Shown: in pieces, positions 14,897 to 23,686 of the stretch
Numbering within the stretch: the first letter of the stretch is position 1
Layout: each line of letters begins with the position of its first letter
Origin: JBFKQC01 sp041627895
GTDB taxonomy: Bacteria > Pseudomonadota > Alphaproteobacteria > Rhodobacterales > Rhodobacteraceae
DNA length: 33,023 bases
Reading direction: 5' to 3'
Assembly: GCA_041627895.1 (NCBI GenBank)
Contig: JBFKQC010000045.1
Coordinates: forward strand, 1-33,023
Position numbers and translations under genes: made by a program
Notes under the pieces: generated by a model
What the model was told of the DNA's origin: nothing
Seen by the model: the letters and a program-made list of their open reading frames with translations, nothing else
Database searches by the model: none

Positions 14897-15286
14897 TCAG
14901 AGGTCCGGCGCCCAGCAGCCCTCGATCACCTCGGCCTCGCCCTCGCCCGGCCAGGGCGGCATCGTCACCGCGACGGCGGAAACCGGCCCGCCCGGCCCCG
15001 CGCGCAGCTGAAATCCGGTGCCCACGGGGATTCTCACGCTGGTCCCGGGCCGCACCGGCACCGGGGCGCCGCCCGCCACGCCCTCGCGCCAGAACGCGCC
15101 CTCGCCTTCGGTGAAATACCAGATCTCCTCGACCGTCCGGTGCCGCACCGCCCGCCCGGTCCTGCCGGCGCCCAGCCGGAAATGCGCGAAACTGCCGCCG
15201 CCGCCGGCAAGCAGCAGCCGCACCTCCAGCCCGTCCGGCGCGATCTCGTCGGCCGCCCCGGGCAATTGCCGCGTCAGATCGTCCAT
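14897..15286 (-). CDS. Cupin-domain protein
   Basis: A 129-residue single-domain cupin. The beta-barrel motifs are partly visible: RHRTVEEIWYFTEGEGAFWR is cupin motif 1, and PVRPGTSVRIPVGTGFQLRAGPGGPVSAVAV covers the second half. It lacks a strict second His motif, so metal binding is uncertain and no substrate can be assigned. It starts 11 bases after the stop of the MFS transporter with a good GGGGGC ribosome site, so the two are probably co-transcribed. Confidence 0.8.
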   Translation of the reverse strand: MDDLTRQLPGAADEIAPDGLEVRLLLAGGGGSFAHFRLGAGRTGRAVRHRTVEEIWYFTEGEGAFWREGVAGGAPVPVRPGTSVRIPVGTGFQLRAGPGGPVSAVAVTMPPWPGEGEAEVIEGCWAPDL

Positions 15287-15297
15287 CGCACTGCCCC

Positions 15298-16533
15298 CTA
15301 TTCCGCCGCCGTCGCAGGCGCGAACCGGCTGAACACCGTCTCGTTGCCGGGCTCGGGATGGCGCGGGATCATCAGCGCCAGCGCCAGCGACGTCGCCGCC
15401 ATCCCGGCGGCCAGCACGAAGACGCCCCCCGGCGACACGATCCAGAGATATCCCAGCGCCGCCGGCAGGAACACAGCCGCGATATGGTTGATGGTAAAGG
15501 CCACGGCGGCGGTCGGTGCGATGTCGCCCGGATCGGCGATCTTCTGGAAATAGGTCTTCAGCGCGAAGGCCAGCGCGAAGAACAGGTGATCCAGCACGTA
15601 GAGGACCGCCGCCAGCACCACGCCCCAGCCGAACCAGTAGATGCCGCCATAGGCCAGGAACACGGCGATCAGCCCGGCATATTCGAAGATCAGCGCCCGC
15701 CGCTCGCCCCAGAGCGCCACCGCGCGGCCCATCAAGGGCGCGAAGATCATGTTTGCCAGGAAGTTGATCAGGAAAAGCGCGGTGACCTGATGCACCTCGA
15801 AACCGAAGCGTTCGACCATCATGAAGGCGGCGAAGACGATGAATATCTGCCGCCGCGCCCCCGACATGAACTGCAGCGCGTAATACAGCCAGTAGCGCCG
15901 CCGCAGGATCATCCTCTTCACTTGCGGATACGGCGCCTCGAATTGCGGGTAGGCGAAAAAGCAGAACACCGCGATCGCCGCCGTCACCCCGCCCGAGACA
16001 AGGTAGACGAAGTTGTAGGAAAGCCCCAGCGTCTTCCACGTCACCACCAGCGTGCCGTAGGACAGAAGCGCCGCGGCCGACCCCACGCCGACGATCCAGC
16101 CCAGCGTCTGCGGCGCGCGCTCTTTCTCGATCCACTGCAACTGCAGCGACTGGTTCACCGTCTCGTAATAGTGAAACCCGATCGAAGAGATCATCGTCAC
16201 CGTCAGAAGCCCTGCAAAGCTGGGGAACCACGCCGTCACCGCGCTCGCCGCGCCCAGCATGAAAAGCGACACCAACCCCAGCGTCTGCTCGCGCATGAAG
16301 ATGATGATCGCGATCACGCCCACGGCGAAGAAGCCGGGGATTTCCCGCACCGTGTGCAGCCAGCCGATCTCGACCCCGGTGAACCCCGCCGCCTCGATCA
16401 CGAAGTTGTTCAGCAGTGTCGACCACGTGGCAAAGGCGATGGGCATCGCGAAGGCCATCAGGAACAAAAGCGCCACCGGCCGCCGCCACAACGCCAGCCC
16501 GCCAGCATCCGCCAGTCCCACGATCCGTCCCAT
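15298..16533 (-). CDS. MFS transporter, substrate unknown
   Basis: A 411-residue inner-membrane protein with about 12 hydrophobic segments, consistent with the major facilitator superfamily. Examples are PVALLFLMAFAMPIAFATW, VGVIAIIIFM, VTAAIAVFCFFAY, LIAVFLAYGGIYWF and VFVLAAGMAATSLALAL. An aromatic-rich stretch IGFHYYETVNQSLQLQW follows the fourth segment, and the central cytosolic loop is basic (KRMILRRRYW). No sequence motif reveals the substrate. It is followed by the cupin gene, which may act on or sense the same compound; that is inference. The start has no strong ribosome site. Confidence 0.85.
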   Translation of the reverse strand: MGRIVGLADAGGLALWRRPVALLFLMAFAMPIAFATWSTLLNNFVIEAAGFTGVEIGWLHTVREIPGFFAVGVIAIIIFMREQTLGLVSLFMLGAASAVTAWFPSFAGLLTVTMISSIGFHYYETVNQSLQLQWIEKERAPQTLGWIVGVGSAAALLSYGTLVVTWKTLGLSYNFVYLVSGGVTAAIAVFCFFAYPQFEAPYPQVKRMILRRRYWLYYALQFMSGARRQIFIVFAAFMMVERFGFEVHQVTALFLINFLANMIFAPLMGRAVALWGERRALIFEYAGLIAVFLAYGGIYWFGWGVVLAAVLYVLDHLFFALAFALKTYFQKIADPGDIAPTAAVAFTINHIAAVFLPAALGYLWIVSPGGVFVLAAGMAATSLALALMIPRHPEPGNETVFSRFAPATAAE

Positions 16534-16601
16534 GGGCCCGCTCTACGCCTTCGGCACCGCGATGGCGAGGCGAAATGTAACCCGCCATCCGCGCCGCCGG
16601 A

Positions 16602-17729
16602 TCAGGCCCCCGCCGCCAGCCCGGCCACGTCGCGCGCGATCGCCCGCGCCTCGATCCCGCTTTGCCGAAGCTGCCCGTCGGCCGAGGCGCGGTACGAGCA
16701 GAAGTAAAGCCCGCGCGCCCCGCTGGGCGCCCCCGAGACAAGCGGCCGCCCCGCGGCGTCCAGCACCTCGGGCGTCTCGGGCAGCAGGCGCCGAAGATCG
16801 GCGCGATAGCCGGTAGCAAGGATCACGGCATCCGCCGCCGCGGCGGTCCCGTCCGCGAACCGCGCCTCGCCCCGGCCCAGCGCCTCGATCCCCGGCCTGA
16901 CGTCGATCCGCCCCGCCCTGATCGCCGGCAGCGTGCCGATATCGATCAGCGGGACGCGGCCGTCCTCGATCACCTGCGCCGCCGGCCCCTTTCCGGCGCT
17001 TTGCAGCCCGTAATCCTCGGGCCGCCCGATCTTGGCGCGCAGGATCGGCGCGGTCAGCGCATCGGCCCAGCGGTAGGGCATGATCCTGCGCAATCCCCCC
17101 ATCGAGGTGATCGGGATACCGAACAGCTCTTTCGGCAGGATGTTGACCGGCCCGCGCACGCTCAGCGTCACCTCGGCGCCGGCGTCGGCGAGGTCCAGCG
17201 CGATGTCGCCGCCCGAATTGCCGAGCCCGACGACCACCACACGCTGCCCCGCGAACGGCGCGGCCGTGTCGTAGTCCGACGAATGCAGAACCGGCCCGCC
17301 GAACGCCGCCTCGCCCGGCAGCCGCGGCCGGTTCGGCACGCCGTTCAGCCCGGTGGCGAAGATCACCGCATCCGCCCGCTCGGCCCCGCCGGCATGTTCG
17401 ACCCGCCACGCCGCCCCGTCGGGCCGGACCGCCGACACCTTCGTCCCGAACCGCGGCGCCAGCCCGAAGCCGCGCGCATAGTCCTCGAGATACTCGATCA
17501 TCTGCGCCCGCGAAGGATAGCGCCCGTAAGCCCGCGGCATCGCCCGGTAGGGCAGCCCCGACCGCCCCCGCGCCGTGTGCAGCTGCAGCCGCGCATAATG
17601 CCCACGCCACGACGCGCCGACACAATCGGCCTGCTCCAGCACCTCCACCGCCACACCCGCCCGTTTCAGACAGGCGCCGGCGGCCAGCCCCGACGGCCCC
17701 GCCCCGATCACCACGGCCCGCATTGCCAT
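16602..17729 (-). CDS. Flavin-containing monooxygenase-like NAD(P)/FAD oxidoreductase
   Basis: A 375-residue flavoprotein. It has an N-terminal FAD Rossmann motif VIGAGPSGLAAG, a central NAD(P) motif VVVVGLGNSGG, and between them FGGPVLHSSDY, which fits the FxGxxxHxxxY fingerprint of flavin monooxygenases and Baeyer-Villiger enzymes. FATG and ILATGY motifs are also present. The family oxygenates nitrogen, sulphur or carbonyl groups of small molecules; the substrate here is unknown. Two starts are possible: the ATG at 17729 (MAMRAVV) or the one at 17723, which is better spaced from GAGGG. I list the longer. It is 68 bases upstream of the MFS gene, so a shared transcript is possible. Confidence 0.88.
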   Translation of the reverse strand: MAMRAVVIGAGPSGLAAGACLKRAGVAVEVLEQADCVGASWRGHYARLQLHTARGRSGLPYRAMPRAYGRYPSRAQMIEYLEDYARGFGLAPRFGTKVSAVRPDGAAWRVEHAGGAERADAVIFATGLNGVPNRPRLPGEAAFGGPVLHSSDYDTAAPFAGQRVVVVGLGNSGGDIALDLADAGAEVTLSVRGPVNILPKELFGIPITSMGGLRRIMPYRWADALTAPILRAKIGRPEDYGLQSAGKGPAAQVIEDGRVPLIDIGTLPAIRAGRIDVRPGIEALGRGEARFADGTAAAADAVILATGYRADLRRLLPETPEVLDAAGRPLVSGAPSGARGLYFCSYRASADGQLRQSGIEARAIARDVAGLAAGA

Positions 17730-17851
17730 TTCCCTCAAGACTCCTTGATCCGGCCACATGTTTCCCCCGGGCGGTCTGGGGGGACCTCGTCCCAACCTTC
17801 CGTTCGAGAAGAGCGTGAGCGCAGCGAACTCCGCATGACAACACCCACCAC

Positions 17852-20047
17852 TCAGTAAAAGCTTTGCGGGTCGATATCTATCGACAGCCGCAGATTCGCC
17901 GGCAGCTTCACCTGCGCCACCCAGCGCGCCAGCGCCGGCTGCAACGGCACGCCCTTCGCCGCCTTGACCAGCAGACGCACCCGGTGCCGCCCGCGGATCC
18001 GCGCGATCGGCGCCGGCGCGGGCCCGTAGACCTGCGCGCCCACCGCGCGCAGCGGCGCGTCGTTGAAGGCCAGCGCCCGGCCCAGGTCGAACACCGCCTG
18101 CACGTCCGGGCTCGACAGCACGATCCCCGCCAGCCGTCCGTAGGGCGGCACACCGGCCGCGCGCCGCTCGGCCGCCTCGGCGCGCCAGAAACCTTCCTCG
18201 TCGCCCGACAGGATCGCCCGGATCACCGCATGCTCGGGCTGGTAGGTCTGCAACAGCGCCTCGCCGCGCCGCCCGGTCCGCCCGGCGCGCCCCGCCACCT
18301 GCCGCATCAGCTGGAACGTGCGCTCGGCCGCGCGCAGATCCGAGCCCTGCAGGCCGAGGTCGGCGTCGATCACGCCCACCAGCGTCAATAGCGGAAAGTT
18401 GTGCCCTTTGGCGACGATCTGCGTGCCGATCACGATGTCGGCCCCGCCCGCCGCGATCGCCTCGATCTGCGCCTTCAGCGCCCGGGCCGACCCGTAGAGG
18501 TCGGACGACAGCACCGCGATCCGCGCCCCGGGGAACAGCGCGGCGGCCTCTTCGTGCAACCGCTCGACGCCTGGGCCGACCGGCGCCAGCCGCTCCTCGG
18601 CCGCGCAACTCGGGCAGGCCGCGGGCATCGGCCGGGTCTCGCCGCATTGATGGCAGACCAGCCGCTTCAGAAACCGGTGCTCGACCATCCGCGCGTCGCA
18701 ATGCTCGCACCCGATCTGGTGCCCGCAGGCCCGGCAGATCGTCACCGGCGCATAGCCGCGGCGATTGAGGAACAAGAGCGCCTGCTCGCCCGCCGCCAGC
18801 CGCGCCTCGACCGCGCCCTGCAGGCTAGGCGAAATCCAGCGGTTGCCCGGCAGGTCCTCGCCGCGCATATCGATCGCCCGCATCTCGGGCAGTTCCGCCT
18901 CGCCGAAACGCGAGGTCAGTTCCAGCTTCGCGTACTTGCCCGCCTCGGCATTGGCCCAGCTTTCCAGGGATGGCGTCGCCGAGGCCAGCACCACCTGGGC
19001 GCCGCAGATCGACGCGCGCAGCACGGCCATGTCGCGGGCGCTGTAAAGCACGCCGTCCTCCTGCTTGTACGAGGTGTCGTGTTCCTCGTCGACAACGATC
19101 AGGCCGAGGTCGCGATACGGCAGGAACAGCGCCGAGCGCGCGCCCACGACCAGTTGCGCGCCACCCTCGCCGACCATGCGCCAGGCCCGGCGGCGCTCGG
19201 TCATCGTCACGCCGGAATGCCATTCCGCCGGCGCCGCGCCGAACCGCGCCTCGACCCGCTTCAGGAACTCCGCGGTCAGCGCGATCTCCGGCAGCAGCAC
19301 CAGCGCCTGCCGGCCGCGTCTCAGGCATTCGGCGACCGCCTCGAGGTAGACCTCGGTCTTGCCCGACCCGGTGACGCCCTTCAGCAGCGTCGTCCCGTAG
19401 ACGCCCGCGCGCACGCCCGCGCGCAGCCGCTCCGCCGCCGCCGCCTGGTCGGGCGCCAGGTCCACCCCGGCGCGGTCCGGGTCGAGCTGCGGATAGGGCA
19501 GGTCGCGCGGGCTGTCCTCTTCCAGCACCACGCCCAGCTTCACCAGTCCCTTGACGACCGAGGTCGAGACCCCAGCCGCCTCGGCCAGCTCGCCCAGCGT
19601 GAAGGCCAGCCCGCCATAGGCGTCCAGCGCCTCGATCACCCGGCGCCGCGCGTCGGTCTCGCGGTCGGGGCGGCCGGCGCCGCGGCGGTGGATCTTCCGC
19701 ATCGAGGGCGGATCGCCGAGGCCGGGCGAGCGGGTCGCGAGCCGCAGCATCGCGGGCATCGGGGTCAGCGTGTATTCGGCGACGCGGGTCAGGAATTCCT
19801 GCATCTCCTCGCGCATCGGCACCGCGTCGAGCACCCGGATCACGCTGCGCACCTTTTCGGGGTCCCAGTCGCCCCTGCCCGGCCCCCAGACCACGCCCAG
19901 CACCCTGCGCGGTCCCAGCGGCACCTCGACGAAGGCGCCCGCGAAACAGCCGCCCTCGGGCGCGCGGTAGTCCAGCACCCGGTCGAGCGGCTGCGCGGTC
20001 AGCACGCCGACCAGCGCGCCCTCGTCGAAGAAGGCCGGCGCCGTCAC
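17852..20047 (-). CDS. priA: Primosomal protein N' (replication restart helicase PriA)
   Basis: 3'-to-5' DNA helicase that restarts stalled replication forks and loads the primosome. The 731-residue protein has the N-terminal 3'-DNA-binding domain, Walker A GVTGSGKTEVY (224-231), DEEH box (320-323), the SATPSLES motif, and two zinc-binding clusters with eight Cys (438, 441, 447, 450, 465, 468, 478, 481). The helicase C-terminal motifs GTQIVAKGHNFPLLTLVGVIDAD and QVAGRAGRTGRRGE are also present. The frame is open to 20104; I chose the GTG at 20047 (V-TAPAFFDEG) because the family begins just before the FDEG segment and the residues before it are Arg-rich and unlike PriA. It is divergent from the transaldolase gene. 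Confidence 0.95.
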   Translation of the reverse strand: MTAPAFFDEGALVGVLTAQPLDRVLDYRAPEGGCFAGAFVEVPLGPRRVLGVVWGPGRGDWDPEKVRSVIRVLDAVPMREEMQEFLTRVAEYTLTPMPAMLRLATRSPGLGDPPSMRKIHRRGAGRPDRETDARRRVIEALDAYGGLAFTLGELAEAAGVSTSVVKGLVKLGVVLEEDSPRDLPYPQLDPDRAGVDLAPDQAAAAERLRAGVRAGVYGTTLLKGVTGSGKTEVYLEAVAECLRRGRQALVLLPEIALTAEFLKRVEARFGAAPAEWHSGVTMTERRRAWRMVGEGGAQLVVGARSALFLPYRDLGLIVVDEEHDTSYKQEDGVLYSARDMAVLRASICGAQVVLASATPSLESWANAEAGKYAKLELTSRFGEAELPEMRAIDMRGEDLPGNRWISPSLQGAVEARLAAGEQALLFLNRRGYAPVTICRACGHQIGCEHCDARMVEHRFLKRLVCHQCGETRPMPAACPSCAAEERLAPVGPGVERLHEEAAALFPGARIAVLSSDLYGSARALKAQIEAIAAGGADIVIGTQIVAKGHNFPLLTLVGVIDADLGLQGSDLRAAERTFQLMRQVAGRAGRTGRRGEALLQTYQPEHAVIRAILSGDEEGFWRAEAAERRAAGVPPYGRLAGIVLSSPDVQAVFDLGRALAFNDAPLRAVGAQVYGPAPAPIARIRGRHRVRLLVKAAKGVPLQPALARWVAQVKLPANLRLSIDIDPQSFY

Positions 20048-20124
20048 CGCATCGCCCCGATGCCCGGCCCTGCGCCTGGCATCGCCGCGGCCTGGCCGCA
20101 CCAATCGGACCGTCCAAATGTGCT

Positions 20125-20154
20125 TTGCATTGCCCCATTGGCTTGGGCTATCAG
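20125..20154 (+). promoter_or_regulatory. Possible promoter of the transaldolase gene
   Basis: TTGCAT at 20125-20130 and TATCAG at 20149-20154, spaced by 18 bases, about 40 bases before the start codon, in the divergent region between priA and the transaldolase gene. The match is moderate (3 of 6 and 4 of 6), so this is only a candidate. Confidence 0.35.
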
Positions 20155-20193
20155 AACGGCGACTGCAATCCCTTCTGCCAGGAAAGCGAGCCG

Positions 20194-20847
20194 ATGAAAT
20201 TCTTTGTTGATACCGCCGACGTGGACGCGATCCGCGAACTTAACGAACTGGGCATGGTCGACGGGGTCACGACGAACCCCTCGCTGATCATGAAATCCGG
20301 CCGCGATATCAAGGAAGTCACCAAGGAAATCTGCGGCATGGTCGACGGCCCTGTCAGCGCCGAAACCGTGGCGCTCGACGCCGACGGCATGATCGCCGAG
20401 GGCCGCGAACTGGCGAAGATCGCCGACAACATCGCGATCAAGGTGCCGCTCACCTGGGCCGGGCTGAAGGCCTGCAAGGTGCTGACGGGCGAGGGCAGGA
20501 TGGTCAACGTCACGCTCTGCTTTTCGCCCAGCCAGGCGCTGCTGGCCGCCAAGGCGGGTGCGACCTTCATCTCGCCCTTCATCGGCCGGGTCGACGACAT
20601 CAACCTCGACGGCATGGCGCTGATCGCCGACATCCGGCTGATCTACGACAACTACGGCTTCGAGACCCAGATTCTCGCCGCCTCGATCCGCTCGCTGAAC
20701 CACATGGCCGAAGCCGCCAAGATCGGCGCCGACGTGGCCACCGCACCGCCCGACGTGATCCGCAAGATGGCCAGCCACCCGCTGACCGACAAGGGGCTCG
20801 AGGGCTTCCTCGCGGACTGGGCGAAGACCGGCCAGAAGATCCTCTGA
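20194..20847 (+). CDS. Small-type transaldolase / fructose-6-phosphate aldolase family
   Basis: A class I Schiff-base aldolase of the short transaldolase family (TalC/MipB type), about 217 residues as usual. It transfers dihydroxyacetone units in the pentose phosphate pathway, or cleaves fructose-6-phosphate in some members. The sequence starts MKFFVDTADVDAIREL and shows GVTTNPSL (25-32), the Schiff-base Lys at 83 in IAIKVPLT, and TFISPFIGRVDDI. The open frame begins with a TTG at 20125, but the ATG at 20194 has AGGAAAGCGAG upstream and the family start. Transaldolase is more likely than fructose-6-phosphate aldolase in this lineage, but sequence by eye does not settle it. Confidence 0.92.
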   Translation: MKFFVDTADVDAIRELNELGMVDGVTTNPSLIMKSGRDIKEVTKEICGMVDGPVSAETVALDADGMIAEGRELAKIADNIAIKVPLTWAGLKACKVLTGEGRMVNVTLCFSPSQALLAAKAGATFISPFIGRVDDINLDGMALIADIRLIYDNYGFETQILAASIRSLNHMAEAAKIGADVATAPPDVIRKMASHPLTDKGLEGFLADWAKTGQKIL

Positions 20848-21089
20848 ACCCTGCACGCTTGCAGGATCGCGACAATTCGCGCGCCCCGGCGCGCGGCCTG
20901 CGCGCCCTGTTCGATATGTGCAATTGCGTTCGATGAGTGATATCGGCGCCGCGCCCGCGCGCGTTGTGAAATCCGCCACACCGCATCAAGTTCAGCCCCG
21001 AAGGTACGACTTTTCTTGCGATTTCTCCGAATCCATTGCAGAAAAGCCGGGACATCGGGTGGGGCACCGATAGAGCAGTGAGGTAATTC

Positions 21090-21800
21090 ATGACCGCTGA
21101 GAACACGGCGATCGCGGGTAATTTGCGCGACAAGATCCTGTCAGAGCCCGAAATGATTTTGGAAGACCGCGAAGTGATGGGCGCGCTGATTGCCGCCAAC
21201 GAGCGGTCGATGGGCGGCAACATCGTCGATCTGCGCGGCATCGCGATGGACCGGCTGGAATCGCGCCTCGACCGGCTCGAGGAAACCCACCGCAACGTGA
21301 TCGCCGCGGCCTACGAGAACCTCGCCGGCACGAACCAGATTCACCGCGCGGTGCTGAAGATGCTCGACCCCGCCAGGTTCGAGGGCTTCCTCGCCCATCT
21401 GGAAGAGGAAATCCCGGAAATCCTGCGGGTCGACGCGCTGCGCCTGGTGCTCGAATCGGCGCTCAGCGCCGAGGATCCGGCGGTCTCGCGCCTCGGCGAT
21501 GTGCTTTGCGTGGCCGAGCCCGGTTTCGTCCGCGACTACCTGACCCGCGGCCGCAACATTCCGGTGCGCCAGGTCACGCTGCGCCAGGTGCAGCCCGACA
21601 GCGAGGTGATCTACGGCGACAACGCCGACTGGATCCGGTCCGAGGCCTGCCTCTTGCTCGATCTCGGCGAGGGCCGGCTGCCCGGAATGCTGGTGTTCGG
21701 CTCGGAAGACCCGCACCAGTTCAAGCCGACCCACGGCACCGACCTGCTGACCTTCTTCGCCGGAGTCTTCGAGCGCGCCATGCGCCGCTGGCTGTCGTGA
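21090..21800 (+). CDS. DUF484 family protein
   Basis: A 236-residue cytosolic protein of the DUF484 family, which is regularly found directly upstream of xerC in proteobacteria and has a GAF-like fold; the function is unknown. There is an N-terminal helical region (VMGALIAANERSMGGNIVDLRGIAMDRLESRLDRLEETHRNVI) with probable coiled coil, then a GAF-like C-terminal half ending FGSEDPHQFKPTHGTDLLTFFAGVFERAMRRWL, typical of the family. A GTGAGG ribosome site precedes the ATG. The stop overlaps xerC by 4 bases (GTGA). A 242-base gap upstream separates it from the transaldolase gene and contains two small GC hairpins without U-tracts. Confidence 0.92.
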   Translation: MTAENTAIAGNLRDKILSEPEMILEDREVMGALIAANERSMGGNIVDLRGIAMDRLESRLDRLEETHRNVIAAAYENLAGTNQIHRAVLKMLDPARFEGFLAHLEEEIPEILRVDALRLVLESALSAEDPAVSRLGDVLCVAEPGFVRDYLTRGRNIPVRQVTLRQVQPDSEVIYGDNADWIRSEACLLLDLGEGRLPGMLVFGSEDPHQFKPTHGTDLLTFFAGVFERAMRRWLS

Positions 21801-22744
21801 GCCCCGCCGGTCAGGCTGCCCGCATCACGATCTCGCCCGCGCTCGCCGACGCGCTCGCCGCCTGGCTTCTGGCCGCGCGCGCGCTCGACGGCGCCTCGGC
21901 GAACACAATCGACGCCTATCGCCGCGACGTCGCCGGTTATCTCGGCTTCGTAACCCGGCATTTCGGCGACGCCACCGGGCTCGCCCCGCTGTCCCGCGTC
22001 ACCGTCTCGGACATGCGCGCCTGGATGGCGGCGGAACGCGGCCGCGGGCTATCCGCCCGCTCGCTCGCGCGCGCGCTGTCGGCGGTGAAGGGCTTCACCG
22101 CCTGGCTGGCCGAACGCGAGGGCTTCGACCCTACCCCGGTGCTCTCGACCCGCAGCCCCAAGTTCAAGGCGAAACTGCCCCGGCCGCTCAGCGAGGACGC
22201 CGCGCGCGCGGTGATCGACACGGTCGAGCTGCAATCCGCGACCGGCTGGGTCGCCGCCCGCGACATGGCGGTGGTCACGCTGCTCTACGGCTGCGGGCTG
22301 CGAATTTCCGAGGCGCTCGGGCTCTGCGGCGCCGACCACCCGCTGCCCGAGGTGCTGCGGATCACTGGCAAGGGCGGCAAGGAACGCATCGTCCCGGTGC
22401 TGCCGGCGGCGCAGAGGGCGGTGGCGCATTACGTCCGGCTCTGCCCGTTCCGGCCCGAACCCGGCCAGCCGCTGTTCCGCGGCGCCCGCGGCGGCGCGCT
22501 GCATCCGCGCCTGGTGCAGAAGGCGATGCAGGCCGCGCGGATGCAGCTCGGCCTGCCCGCCACCGCCACGCCGCACGCGCTGCGCCACAGTTTCGCGACG
22601 CATCTTCTGGCCGCCGGCGGCGACCTGCGCGCGATCCAGGAGCTTCTGGGCCACGCCTCGCTGTCCACGACCCAGGCCTATACCGCCGTCGATACCGCCC
22701 GGCTGATGGAAGTCTACGACGCCACGCATCCGCGCGCCGGATAG
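21797..22744 (+). CDS. xerC: Tyrosine recombinase XerC
   Basis: Site-specific recombinase that, with XerD, resolves chromosome dimers at dif. The 315-residue protein has the N-terminal SAM-like core-binding domain (residues about 15-105) and the catalytic domain. All catalytic residues are visible: R169 (GCGLRISEAL), K192 (TGKGGKER), H260 and R263 (HALRHSFATHL), H286 (LLGHASLSTTQ) and the nucleophile Y295. I chose the GTG at 21797 because it overlaps the DUF484 stop (GTGA); the longer open frame upstream is a DUF484 shadow. Context and full motif set mark this as the housekeeping recombinase, not a phage integrase. Confidence 0.95.
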   Translation: MSPAGQAARITISPALADALAAWLLAARALDGASANTIDAYRRDVAGYLGFVTRHFGDATGLAPLSRVTVSDMRAWMAAERGRGLSARSLARALSAVKGFTAWLAEREGFDPTPVLSTRSPKFKAKLPRPLSEDAARAVIDTVELQSATGWVAARDMAVVTLLYGCGLRISEALGLCGADHPLPEVLRITGKGGKERIVPVLPAAQRAVAHYVRLCPFRPEPGQPLFRGARGGALHPRLVQKAMQAARMQLGLPATATPHALRHSFATHLLAAGGDLRAIQELLGHASLSTTQAYTAVDTARLMEVYDATHPRAG

Positions 22745-22955
22745 ACGCCGCCGAATGCGGCGCGTTCCCGTCAGGCCGAAATGCGGCGAACACCGCAACA
22801 GGCGCCACGCCCGCCGGCCCCCGAGATCACCGGCCGCTCGCCCGCCCGGAGCCGGAGGCGAGGACGGGAAGAACATGCGCCGCCGACGGCGGCACCACGT
22901 GACAGCGCCCCGCTATATGTTTGCGAAACGGCCGGATATCGTCCATGACGTGCGC
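22745..22955 (+). other. Intergenic region between xerC and pcs with hairpins
   Basis: Directly after xerC a hairpin GCCGC-CGAAT-GCGGC could end its transcript, though the U-tract is poor. It is followed by the word GGCCGAAATGCGGC (22774-22787), which recurs in other intergenic regions. A 15-base odd palindrome GCCGCCG-A-CGGCGGC lies at 22879-22893. An in-frame ATG at 22917 could extend pcs by 13 residues. No other gene is seen here. Confidence 0.4.
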
Positions 22956-23669
22956 ATGACAACCCGGTTCAAGGCTCTCGCCGTCCACCTGCTGACCGCC
23001 ACCGGCGCGGTCTTTGCGATGCTCGCGCTGCTGGCCGCGGTCGACGAGAAATGGGGGCTGATGTATGTCTGGCTGGTGGTGGCCTTCGTGGTCGACGGCC
23101 TCGACGGACCGCTGGCGCGCAAGTACGACGTCAAGACCAACGCGCCGCAATATGACGGCGTGATCATGGACATGATCGTCGACTACCTGACCTACATCTT
23201 CATTCCGGCCTATGCGCTGTTCAAGCATCCCGATCTGCTGCCGGGCTGGACTGGCTGGATCGTGATCATCGTCATCACCTTCGCAAGTGCGATGTACATG
23301 GCCGATACCCGCATGAAGACAAAGGATTATTCCTTCGCGGGCTTCCCCGCCTGCTGGAACATGCTGGTGATCGTGCTGTTCGCGCTCAAGCCGAATTACT
23401 GGGCGATCCTGGCGATCGTCGTGGTGCTGGCCATCGCGATGTTCACCAACCTCAAGTTCATCCACCCGGTGCGGACCGAGCGCTGGCGCCTGCTGTCACT
23501 GCCGGTGGCGCTGGCCTGGACCTTCTTCGCCGCCTGGGCCGCCTGGGTCGATTTCCACCCGCAAAGCTGGGCGCATTGGGGGCTGGTGCTGACCTCGCTC
23601 TACCTGGTCTTCGCCGGCATCGCGCAACAGCTGATCCCCGGACGCGCGGCAAAGCGGGGCCGCCCGTAA
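22956..23669 (+). CDS. pcs: Phosphatidylcholine synthase Pcs
   Basis: Inner-membrane CDP-alcohol phosphotransferase that condenses CDP-diacylglycerol with choline to give phosphatidylcholine, a pathway typical of alphaproteobacteria. The 237-residue protein starts near MTTRFKALAVHLLTATGAV. It carries the catalytic motif D-G-x2-A-R followed by G-x3-D-x3-D (DGPLARKYDV, then DGVIMDMIVDY) and has about seven to eight membrane segments. The FAGFPACWNM and FIHPVR segments match known bacterial Pcs proteins. The start is uncertain: ATG 22956 is listed, and ATG 22917 is an in-frame alternative; neither has a strong ribosome site. Confidence 0.92.
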   Translation: MTTRFKALAVHLLTATGAVFAMLALLAAVDEKWGLMYVWLVVAFVVDGLDGPLARKYDVKTNAPQYDGVIMDMIVDYLTYIFIPAYALFKHPDLLPGWTGWIVIIVITFASAMYMADTRMKTKDYSFAGFPACWNMLVIVLFALKPNYWAILAIVVVLAIAMFTNLKFIHPVRTERWRLLSLPVALAWTFFAAWAAWVDFHPQSWAHWGLVLTSLYLVFAGIAQQLIPGRAAKRGRP

Positions 23670-23684
23670 GGGCGAAAGAGCCCT
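23669..23684. terminator. Small hairpin between convergent pcs and methyltransferase genes
   Basis: AGGGC (23669-23673), loop GAAAGA, GCCCT (23680-23684). It fills the 17-base gap between the two convergent stop codons and overlaps the last base of the pcs stop. It is short and lacks U-tracts on both sides, so it may be a weak bidirectional terminator. Confidence 0.35.
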
Positions 23685-23686
23685 CG

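Noticed and set aside
20849..20894. Hairpins after the transaldolase gene (CCTGCA-CGCT-TGCAGG and a GCGCGCC/GGCGCGC stem)
   Set aside because: Short stems without U-tracts; they may contribute to termination, but too weak to annotate as terminators.
21797..22744. Tyrosine recombinase as a sign of an integrated element
   Set aside because: It is the housekeeping XerC: coupled to DUF484, flanked by core genes, with no att-like repeats or phage genes.
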